From Rhizobium sp. P32RR-XVIII (GTDB taxonomy: Bacteria > Pseudomonadota > Alphaproteobacteria > Rhizobiales > Rhizobiaceae): 64,000 bases of DNA. The notes below the pieces were generated by a model that did no database searches, was not told where the DNA came from, and saw only the letters and a program-made list of their open reading frames with translations. Both the position numbers and the translations under genes were made by a program. The stretch is taken from NCBI RefSeq assembly GCF_012641395.1, contig NZ_JABAIH010000001.1:310001-374000 (forward strand). The letters are read 5' to 3'. Of the stretch, positions 57,836-64,000 are shown one piece after another. The first letter of the stretch is position 1. Each line of letters starts with the position of its first letter.

Positions 57836-58500
57836 CATTTCCAGTTCGGGATCCCGACCGTTTCGGCAATAGCCTGGCGCAACTCGTCCAGCCCTTCGCT
57901 CTTCTCTGAAGAGGTCGCGACGACAAACGGATAGGCTGCCGGACGCTTCTTGATCTTCTCCGCGGTTTCAGCGAGCAGTTTGATAACCGCGGGGGGCTTG
58001 ATCTTGTCGGTCTTGGTCAAAACGATCTGGTAGGAAACGGCAGCCTTGTCGAGAAGCGTCAGAACCTCCTCGTCGTTCTTCTTGATGCCGTGGCGGCTGT
58101 CGATCAGGACATAGACGCGCTTCAGCGTTGCGCGGCCGCGCAGATAGTCGAACACGAGCTTCGTCCAGGTGTCGACCTGATCCTTTGGGGCCTGAGCGTA
58201 TCCGTAGCCGGGCATGTCGACGAGCGCCATCGGCGGCAGGTCGCTGCCTTCGCCGGAGTAGCCCTCAGGCACGAAATAGTTCAGCTCCTGAGTCCGGCCG
58301 GGCGTGTTTGAGGTGCGCGCCAGGCCCTTGTGCCCGACGAGCGCGTTGATGAGCGACGATTTGCCGACATTCGATCGCCCCGCAAATGCGACCTCGAGTG
58401 GTCCTTCCGGCGGCAGGAATTTCATGGAAGGCACGCCGCGGATGAAGATCCACGGCCGCCCAAAGAGTGGTTTTTCGTCTGCTGCTGTCGGTCCGGTCAT
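57835..58500 (-). CDS. engB: Ribosome biogenesis GTPase EngB/YihA
   Basis: A 221-residue GTPase acting in 50S assembly. G1 is GRSNVGKS near residue 46, followed by G2/G3 (NTPGRTQ, VDMPGYG), G4 LTKTDK and G5 [10 protein letters not shown]. The frame is open to 58605, but the ATG at 58500 is the family-like start. It lies 31 bases after the EamA gene stop. It typically neighbours yidC and argB in rhizobia, as here with two insertions. Confidence 0.95.
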   Translation of the reverse strand: MTGPTAADEKPLFGRPWIFIRGVPSMKFLPPEGPLEVAFAGRSNVGKSSLINALVGHKGLARTSNTPGRTQELNYFVPEGYSGEGSDLPPMALVDMPGYGYAQAPKDQVDTWTKLVFDYLRGRATLKRVYVLIDSRHGIKKNDEEVLTLLDKAAVSYQIVLTKTDKIKPPAVIKLLAETAEKIKKRPAAYPFVVATSSEKSEGLDELRQAIAETVGIPNWK

Positions 58501-58531
58501 GTTTCTGGCTTCGGGGTTTTGGCCGCGAAAG

Positions 58532-59443
58532 TCAAGCGCGCCGCTGTCGCCAGAGCTCGAGGCCGAGGTAGCCGAGCAGGGCGGTAAGGACGATGACGCC
58601 GCCAACTACCGTCCGTGCGCCGGGCACCTCGCCATGAATAACGGCGACCCACAGCGGGCCGAGCACGGTCTCGGCAGTGCCGAGCAGGGCGGCAAGTGCC
58701 GAGGGAATAAGGCGCGCGCCTGTGACGAACAACGCAAGGCCAAGGCCGAAATTGAGCGCACCGAAGACGATGAGGATGCCAAGTTCGCTTGCTGTCACGG
58801 CAAGACCGGAGGCCTGGCTTGCCGCCGTGCCGCCTGCAATAACGGCGCCGAGAAAGGCGGCGGGCGTCATGCGCACATGGGCGAAGCGGCGGGTGATGAT
58901 GGTCGCGGTGGCAAAGGCAAAGGCGATCAGGATAGCAAGCGCATCGCCGATCATCGAGATGCTGCCGCCGAGCGATGCCGAGACCATGATGGCTACGCCC
59001 CCGAGCACCGCCGCGATGGCGAGCCAGGTATGGGCAGCGATCCTCTCGCGGAAGAACAGCCATGCCATCAGTGCCGCAATCAGTGGCACACTGGCCTGGA
59101 TGAGCACGACATTGGCGACGGTCGTGTAGGCGAGTGCGAGGATGAAGGAAGTGGAGGCCGTGGCAAAACAGACGCCGACTGCAACGCCGGCAAGTCCCAT
59201 GCCCTTGAAGAGCTGCGTCGCGCCGCGCGGCCCGTCGCGCACGAGCATGAAGCCCAACAGGAAGAGGGCGCCGAAGAACGACCGCCAGAAGACGACCGTC
59301 CAGCCGTCGTTCAAATGGAAGAAGCGGGCGATCGCGCCGCCGAAGCTCCAGAAGAACGCCGAGCCAAAGACAAGCGCGGCACCGATACGCTCGCCCGCTG
59401 GCGCAATGCCCGCAGCCACTGCCGTCGTCAGCTTGTCGCCCAT
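58532..59443 (-). CDS. EamA/DMT-family transporter
   Basis: A 303-residue protein of two EamA repeats, ten predicted helices, for example [18 protein letters not shown] at the start and [19 protein letters not shown] in the second repeat. DMT proteins export metabolites such as amino acids; the substrate is not readable. It sits between yidC and engB, which are usually closer. The next gene upstream, yidC, ends in a terminator 89 bases before the EamA start. Confidence 0.88.
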   Translation of the reverse strand: MGDKLTTAVAAGIAPAGERIGAALVFGSAFFWSFGGAIARFFHLNDGWTVVFWRSFFGALFLLGFMLVRDGPRGATQLFKGMGLAGVAVGVCFATASTSFILALAYTTVANVVLIQASVPLIAALMAWLFFRERIAAHTWLAIAAVLGGVAIMVSASLGGSISMIGDALAILIAFAFATATIITRRFAHVRMTPAAFLGAVIAGGTAASQASGLAVTASELGILIVFGALNFGLGLALFVTGARLIPSALAALLGTAETVLGPLWVAVIHGEVPGARTVVGGVIVLTALLGYLGLELWRQRRA

Positions 59444-59541
59444 GTTGCGCCCCTCCCTTTGTCGGTCAATTTAACGGCCAAGCGCGCTGGCCGCAAACGA
59501 CGCAAACGACATGTCCGTCGTCGGCAGCGCCGGCGGCAATA

Positions 59542-59569
59542 AAAAAGCCCCGCCGAAGCGGGGCTTTTT
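59542..59569 (-). terminator. Intrinsic terminator after yidC
   Basis: On the minus strand a 12-bp stem (AAAAAGCCCCGC) closes a TTCG tetraloop and ends in T's. It begins three bases after the yidC stop codon. It is the end of the rpmH-rnpA-yidC transcript. Confidence 0.93.
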
Positions 59570-59571
59570 AC

Positions 59572-61362
59572 TCATTTTGATGGAGCCGGTTTTCGCCTGA
59601 AGAGGCCTTTCAGGTTGTCGAAGAGCTCGATCTTCACGCCATGCCGCTTCATGATGACCGACTGCTGGATGACCGAAAGCGTGTTGTTCCAGGCCCAGTA
59701 GATGACAAGACCGGCCGGGAAGCTTGCCAGCATGAAGGTGAAGACCAGCGGCATCCAGGTGAAGATCATGGCCTGCGTGGGATCGGGCGGCGTCGGATTC
59801 ATGCGCATCTGCACGAACATCGTCACACCCATGATCAACGGCCATACGCCGAGATGCAGGAAGGTGGGCGCGTCGAAGGGAAGCAGGCCGAACAGGTTGA
59901 CGATCGTGGTTGGGTCCGGGGCTGAAAGGTCCCTGATCCAGCCGAAGAACGGTGCATGGCGCATTTCGATGGTGATGTAGATCACCTTGTAGAGCGAGAA
60001 GAAGATCGGGATCTGCAGCGCGATCGGCCAGCAGCCGGCGATCGGATTGATCTTCTCTTCCTTGTAGAGCTGCATCATTGCCTGCTGCAGGCCCATCCGG
60101 TCGTCACCGAACTTGGCCTTGAGCTCTTCCATTTTCGGCTGCATGCGCTTCATGTTCGCCATTGAAGCATACTGCTTGCTCGCGAGCGGGAAGAAGAGTG
60201 CCTTGACGACGATGGTCGTCAGCAGGATCGCGACGCCGAAATTGCCGAAGTAGCGGAAGAAGAAGTCCATCAGTTTGAACATCGGCTTGGTGATGAAATA
60301 GAACCAGCCCCAGTCGATCAGGCGGTCGAAGCGCGGGATCTCGTACTTGGCTTCATAGCCATCGATGACCGGAACCTCCTTGGCGCCCGCAAAGACGAGA
60401 TTCTTGAGCTCCAGCGACTGGCCCGGTGCAACCGTCACCGCGTTCTGCTTGTAATCGGCCTGGAAGCGCGGCTGGCCATCGGTGAAGTGCGTGAAACGCG
60501 CATCGTAGGGTGTCTGCTGCGGCGGGATGATCGTCGCGGCCCAGTACTTGTCGGTGATGCCGAGCCAGCCGCCGGTTGCCGTTTCAGGCGTCACGGCTTC
60601 CTTCTCGACCGAAGCGTACTTGCTCTCGATCAAGCTGTCGCCGATCACGCCGATGAAGCCTTCGTGCAGAACGTAGGTCGAAGCGACTGCCGGCTTGTTG
60701 TAGCGCGTGACGCGACCATAGGACGACAGAGCGGCGGGCGCCTGGCCGGCATTGGTGATCTTGTCGGTGACGGTGAACATATAGTGTTCGTCGACCGAGA
60801 TCGTGCGTGCGAAGGTTATGCCCTTGTCATTGGTGTAGGTCAGCGTGACCGGCGTCTTCTCCGTCAGCTTTGCACCTTCCGGGGCCGTCCAGACAGTCGA
60901 TGGGCCTGGAACGCTGCCAGTGGCATCGTCGCCGATATAGCCGAGTTCTGCGAAGTAGCCGTCCTTGGTTTCAGACGGGCTGAACAGGCTGATGATCGGG
61001 CTGCTCTTGTCGACCGTTTCGTGATAGCCCTTGAGCTTCAGGTCATCGAGCCGGGCGCCGACGAGGTTGATCGAACCTGCAAGTGCCGCAGTATCGATCG
61101 TAACGCGCGGGTTCTTGGCAAGTGCCTCTGCGAGCGAGGCCGTCGCTGCTGCCTGCCCGGTCGGGGCGGCGCCGTTCGTCTGGACGGGCTGAGCGCCTGC
61201 GGCTGGCTTTTGCGTCTGCTCTGTGGTCTGCTGCGCCTTCTGAGCTTCCTGCGCCTTGCGCTGAGCTTCGATGCGCGGATTCATGTAAAGAAACTGCCAG
61301 CCGAGAACGATCAGCACCGAAAGAGCGATCGCAATGAAATAATTGCGGTTGTTTTGCATCAT
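59572..61362 (-). CDS. yidC: Membrane protein insertase YidC
   Basis: Inserts proteins into the inner membrane alone and with SecYEG. An N-terminal helix (about 6-22) and a large periplasmic domain (about 60-360) precede the conserved five-helix core with [18 protein letters not shown] near residue 430. The protein has 596 residues, normal for a proteobacterium. A Gln-, Ala- and Lys-rich linker (about 30-75) follows the first helix. The ATG overlaps the rnpA stop by four bases, and AGGA lies five bases ahead. Confidence 0.96.
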   Translation of the reverse strand: MMQNNRNYFIAIALSVLIVLGWQFLYMNPRIEAQRKAQEAQKAQQTTEQTQKPAAGAQPVQTNGAAPTGQAAATASLAEALAKNPRVTIDTAALAGSINLVGARLDDLKLKGYHETVDKSSPIISLFSPSETKDGYFAELGYIGDDATGSVPGPSTVWTAPEGAKLTEKTPVTLTYTNDKGITFARTISVDEHYMFTVTDKITNAGQAPAALSSYGRVTRYNKPAVASTYVLHEGFIGVIGDSLIESKYASVEKEAVTPETATGGWLGITDKYWAATIIPPQQTPYDARFTHFTDGQPRFQADYKQNAVTVAPGQSLELKNLVFAGAKEVPVIDGYEAKYEIPRFDRLIDWGWFYFITKPMFKLMDFFFRYFGNFGVAILLTTIVVKALFFPLASKQYASMANMKRMQPKMEELKAKFGDDRMGLQQAMMQLYKEEKINPIAGCWPIALQIPIFFSLYKVIYITIEMRHAPFFGWIRDLSAPDPTTIVNLFGLLPFDAPTFLHLGVWPLIMGVTMFVQMRMNPTPPDPTQAMIFTWMPLVFTFMLASFPAGLVIYWAWNNTLSVIQQSVIMKRHGVKIELFDNLKGLFRRKPAPSK

Positions 61363-61757
61363 AGGTTCCTGGCGCGGCCGTCATTCTGCCGCTTGTGTTT
61401 CGGCTTGCTTTCGACGCGCGTTTTAATCTCCGCGCTCAATTCCTTGAAGGACGCCGTCAGGCAGTCTCGTCGCGCGACAATGACATAGTCGTGTCCGGGC
61501 TGCATTGCAAACCCCGCATGAAGCCGCACCGCCTCTTTGAGACGGCGGCGCATGCGGTTCCGTTCGACCGCGTTTCCATGTTTTTTGGTGACGGTGAAGC
61601 CGACGCGGGCTTCGGTGTCGGCTTCTCTTCGGTCGAGAACCTCGAGCAGGAAGAGGCCGCCCTTGCGTTTTTCGCCGTTGCGAACAGCAAGAAACTGCGG
61701 GCGGTTTTTCAGCCGCCCTACAGTCTTTTTCTTAGTGGTCGTCAATTCGCCCGCCAT
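61359..61757 (-). CDS. rnpA: Ribonuclease P protein component
   Basis: A 132-residue basic protein that joins the RNase P RNA to process tRNA 5' ends. The signature RNR-type motif is seen in [19 protein letters not shown]. Length is slightly long because of a basic C-terminal tail. It lies 21 bases after rpmH and overlaps yidC, the usual order. The catalytic RNA gene is not in the window. Confidence 0.94.
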   Translation of the reverse strand: MAGELTTTKKKTVGRLKNRPQFLAVRNGEKRKGGLFLLEVLDRREADTEARVGFTVTKKHGNAVERNRMRRRLKEAVRLHAGFAMQPGHDYVIVARRDCLTASFKELSAEIKTRVESKPKHKRQNDGRARNL

Positions 61758-61778
61758 CTCTTATCGGGCAATTCGGCC

Positions 61779-61913
61779 TTAAGCCGAAAGGCGCTTGCGG
61801 CCCTGGGCGCGGCGAGCCGTGATGACCTTGCGGCCGCCCTTGGTAGCCATGCGCGCACGGAAGCCGTGGCGGCGCTTGCGGACAAGCTTGGATGGTTGGT
61901 AAGTACGCTTCAT
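61779..61913 (-). CDS. rpmH: 50S ribosomal protein L34
   Basis: Only 44 residues, highly basic: [18 protein letters not shown] and [19 protein letters not shown], the universal L34 sequence. It is the first gene of rpmH-rnpA-yidC. A strong promoter is seen at 62020-62048. Confidence 0.98.
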   Translation of the reverse strand: MKRTYQPSKLVRKRRHGFRARMATKGGRKVITARRAQGRKRLSA

Positions 61914-62366
61914 TTATTTAAACACCGCGGAGTGCGGCCCTTCTTGAGTTTGCATATTGCAAGGAGCGTTGTTTTCGAACGGGCGCGGCCGAAGGCCTAT
62001 TTGACCGAACGTGCGGCGGCTTATACGGATGAAGCTCCGAGAAGTCAATTATAGCCAGGTAACTCACCTGTCAGCTACTTGGCCCCCTGCAAAAAATCGC
62101 ACTCTGATATTAACGATTGGGCAGAACGCAGCGGAAGGTTGCATTTCGCGCGTTTGTTCTCCGCGATCATCGATCTTAAGTATTTTTCCCGCAAGGCCAT
62201 GCAATTTTTCGAGGAAAGGCTCGCGTGTATCCTCAAAAGAATGGATAATTTTTCGTAGCTCTAAACAATAGTATTCGAAATCTAGCGTTAAGAAATTTAG
62301 TCGATCCTCTTGTCTCGGCTGGGATCTGCTTTCCAGACTCTCATCAGGCTCAGGAGGGGCATTGCG
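61914..62366. other. Intergenic region between rpmH and right-hand chemoreceptor
   Basis: About 450 bases with no credible gene. The first 135 bases hold the rpmH leader and promoter. The rest is more A/T-rich than its surroundings and is probably the control region of the receptor gene. I see no clear sigma-70 or sigma-54 promoter, repeat or stable hairpin in it. Confidence 0.6.
62020..62048 (-). promoter_or_regulatory. Sigma-70 promoter for rpmH operon
   Basis: On the minus strand TTGACT (62048-62043), 17 bases, TATAAG (62025-62020). Close to consensus, and about 100 bases ahead of the rpmH ATG. Confidence 0.75.
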
Positions 62367-64000
62367 TTGAATATCCGCGGCAAGATCAATTTACTCGTTA
62401 CTATTATGGCAGGAGTTGCAATCATCATCGGCGCAACCGCCCTCCTTGCGATGAATGAATACAGCAACAAATTCACTGCTTTTAAAAGCGCCTCGCAGCG
62501 TGCCTATGCCGGTGAGCGGCTGAACCGCTTCGTGACTGCGACGGTTATGGAATCGCGCGGGATCTACGTGGCGAAAGACACCAAGGATGCCGGCGCCTTC
62601 GCCAAAGGTCTGATGGCGGATCTCGATGAGATCGACAATGTCATCACCACATGGGCGCCACTGGTTCCGGAGGACCAGAGGGAAAGCTTTGCAAATCTCG
62701 TCGCTCGCGCCAAGGAATTCCGTACCTTCCGCTCGGAAACGGCTCGCCTCGGCACCGAGGTCAGTCCAGACGCCGCAAACGCTCAGGGCAACAATGAAGC
62801 AAACCGCGCGAACAGAAAGGCCTTTCAGGCCGACATCGATGCTATCGTAAAGGCCGACAAGGCCGAACTGCAGGCGGTTGATGCGGAGATCGAAGCTTTC
62901 CGCAACTCGGTGTTCTGGCTCGTGCTCGCCATCACGGGTATCGGCATATCTGCTGGCCTCGGCATGGGCTTCTACATCGGCGCAAGCCATCTTAGCCGTC
63001 CCATCAAGCGCGTAACGACGGCGATCAACGAAGTTGCGAGCGGCAATTTCGACGCCGAAGTGCCCTATGCCGGGCGCAACGACGAAATTGGCCAGATGGC
63101 TGCCGCCGTTGCCGTCTTCAAGGAAAACGGCCTCGCCATCAAGCGCTTGAATGCGCAGGAAGCAGCCATGCGCGCCAAGAGCGACGACTTGCAGTCCAGC
63201 ATGTCTGTCGTGGTTTCGGCCGCCGCTGCCGGCGATTTCGGCTGCCGCATCGAGAAGGATTATGAAGACGAGAACCTCAATCGGTTCGCGGGCAACATCA
63301 ACTCGCTGCTATCAAGCGTCGATGCCGGCATCGACGAAACCCGCCGCGTCATCGCAAGCCTTGCCGATGGTGATCTGACGCAGACCATGCGCGGCGACTT
63401 CCAGGGCGCATTCGCCGAGTTGCAGCAGAACGTCAACAATACCTTCGCGACGCTGCAGGCGGCGATGCGCGAAGTCCGCGAGACGACCGAGGCGATCAAC
63501 GGCAACACCAACGAGCTCCGCGTCGCCAGCGACGATCTCTCCCGGCGCACGGAACAGCAGGCGGCCGCCCTCGAGCAGACCTCTGCCGCTCTCGACCAGA
63601 TCACGGCGGTTGTGCACAATTCGACCGAACGGGCGCAGGAAGCGAGCGTCATGGTTTCCGAAGCGAAGGAAAACGCGGGCAAGTCCGGCGTCGTCGTTCG
63701 CAACGCAGTCGACGCCATGGGCCGTATCGAACAGGCTTCGCGCGAAATCAGCCAGATCATCAACGTGATCGATGACATCGCCTTCCAGACCAACCTGCTG
63801 GCCTTGAACGCCGGTGTCGAAGCTGCTCGCGCCGGTGAAGCAGGCAAAGGCTTCGCCGTCGTCGCCCAGGAGGTTCGGGAACTCGCGCAGCGATCGGCGA
63901 CGGCCGCCAAGGACATCAAGGCGCTCATCACCAAGTCCGGCGATGAAGTGAATGTCGGCGTGAGGCTGGTGCAGGCCACAGGCGAGGCGCTTGGCGAGAT
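62367..64000 (+). CDS. Transmembrane methyl-accepting chemotaxis protein, cut by window edge
   Basis: Reading from TTG at 62367 gives about 545 residues without a stop before the edge. GGAGGGG ends seven bases ahead of the TTG; the next ATG in frame (62407-62409 region) is inside TM1 and less likely. TM1 is at about 7-28 ([20 protein letters not shown]), a four-helix-type periplasmic region follows, and TM2 is at about 180-205. HAMP (about 207-265, [22 protein letters not shown]) and a second HAMP-like segment lead to the signalling hairpin, with tip [22 protein letters not shown] and [17 protein letters not shown]. Ligand unknown. Confidence 0.9.
   Translation, partial: MNIRGKINLLVTIMAGVAIIIGATALLAMNEYSNKFTAFKSASQRAYAGERLNRFVTATVMESRGIYVAKDTKDAGAFAKGLMADLDEIDNVITTWAPLVPEDQRESFANLVARAKEFRTFRSETARLGTEVSPDAANAQGNNEANRANRKAFQADIDAIVKADKAELQAVDAEIEAFRNSVFWLVLAITGIGISAGLGMGFYIGASHLSRPIKRVTTAINEVASGNFDAEVPYAGRNDEIGQMAAAVAVFKENGLAIKRLNAQEAAMRAKSDDLQSSMSVVVSAAAAGDFGCRIEKDYEDENLNRFAGNINSLLSSVDAGIDETRRVIASLADGDLTQTMRGDFQGAFAELQQNVNNTFATLQAAMREVRETTEAINGNTNELRVASDDLSRRTEQQAAALEQTSAALDQITAVVHNSTERAQEASVMVSEAKENAGKSGVVVRNAVDAMGRIEQASREISQIINVIDDIAFQTNLLALNAGVEAARAGEAGKGFAVVAQEVRELAQRSATAAKDIKALITKSGDEVNVGVRLVQATGEALGE

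Noticed and set aside
58497..59542. 412- and 188-residue frames overlapping the EamA and engB genes
   Set aside because: They are out-of-frame or antisense readings of the transporter gene without any domain or ribosome site.
1..64000. CRISPR arrays, insertion sequences, tRNA or rRNA genes, and phage genes
   Set aside because: No spaced direct repeats, transposase-like protein, tRNA cloverleaf or rRNA was recognised by eye; a dedicated scan could still find a small RNA gene.

Overview
The window is a GC-rich stretch of an alphaproteobacterial chromosome, most likely from the Rhizobiaceae (Rhizobium/Ensifer/Agrobacterium group). Gene content and order match conserved rhizobial blocks that I recognise: rimI-fur-plsC-miaB-phoH-ybeY-corC-lnt-praR-metK-trmB; murJ-glnD-mutS beside tme and olsB; lptC-lptA-lptB-rpoN-hpf-ptsN; def-fmt-truA opposite dapE-dapD; and rpmH-rnpA-yidC with engB and argB. 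No plasmid, phage, transposon, CRISPR or rRNA/tRNA sequence is evident. Almost all of it is core chromosome.

Layout. 1-12.3 kb is a long minus-strand run. It starts with a universal stress protein and an Fe-S scaffold, then continues through tsaB-rimI, a Fur/Mur regulator, an acyltransferase, miaB, phoH-ybeY-corC-lnt, praR, metK and a trmB that runs off the left edge. 12.3-22.2 kb holds trpS, a VOC protein, a small secreted M15-type peptidase behind an AT-rich leader with inverted repeats, then murJ-glnD and mutS. 22.3-31.5 kb has malic enzyme tme, olsB (ornithine lipid), a hybrid histidine kinase, lspA, two RNA methyltransferases, a CoxG-like protein and a GNAT. 31.5-38.6 kb has lapA-ihfB-sppA and the divergent LPS-transport/sigma-54/PTS-Ntr cluster. 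38.6-45.1 kb has two chemoreceptors (one a classical transmembrane receptor with a C-terminal NWEEF tail, one globin-coupled) around rbsK and rmuC. 45.2-54.8 kb has def-fmt-truA, dapD-dapE, a LOG-type protein, an EF-hand protein, a HAD phosphatase, an Ada-type DNA repair regulator and a PEP-mutase/isocitrate-lyase family protein. 54.8-62 kb has argB, an inserted ECF sigma/anti-sigma/fasciclin module, engB, an EamA transporter and yidC-rnpA-rpmH. A third chemoreceptor runs off the right edge.

How genes work together. Several blocks are envelope biogenesis: Lnt and LspA (lipoproteins), LptABC (LPS export), MurJ (lipid II), YidC (membrane insertion), OlsB and PlsC (membrane lipids), DapD/DapE (lysine/diaminopimelate). 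Others serve translation and RNA: TrpS, Def/Fmt, TruA, MiaB, TsaB, TrmB, YbeY, RnpA, Hpf. Nitrogen control is represented by GlnD, RpoN and PtsN.

The least ordinary parts are the sigma/anti-sigma/fasciclin module, whose sigma and fasciclin genes carry the same spaced promoter-like motif; the inverted-repeat clusters at 14.07-14.13 kb and 50.38-50.46 kb; and the globin-coupled receptor away from any che operon. I found no clear wholly new multi-gene system.
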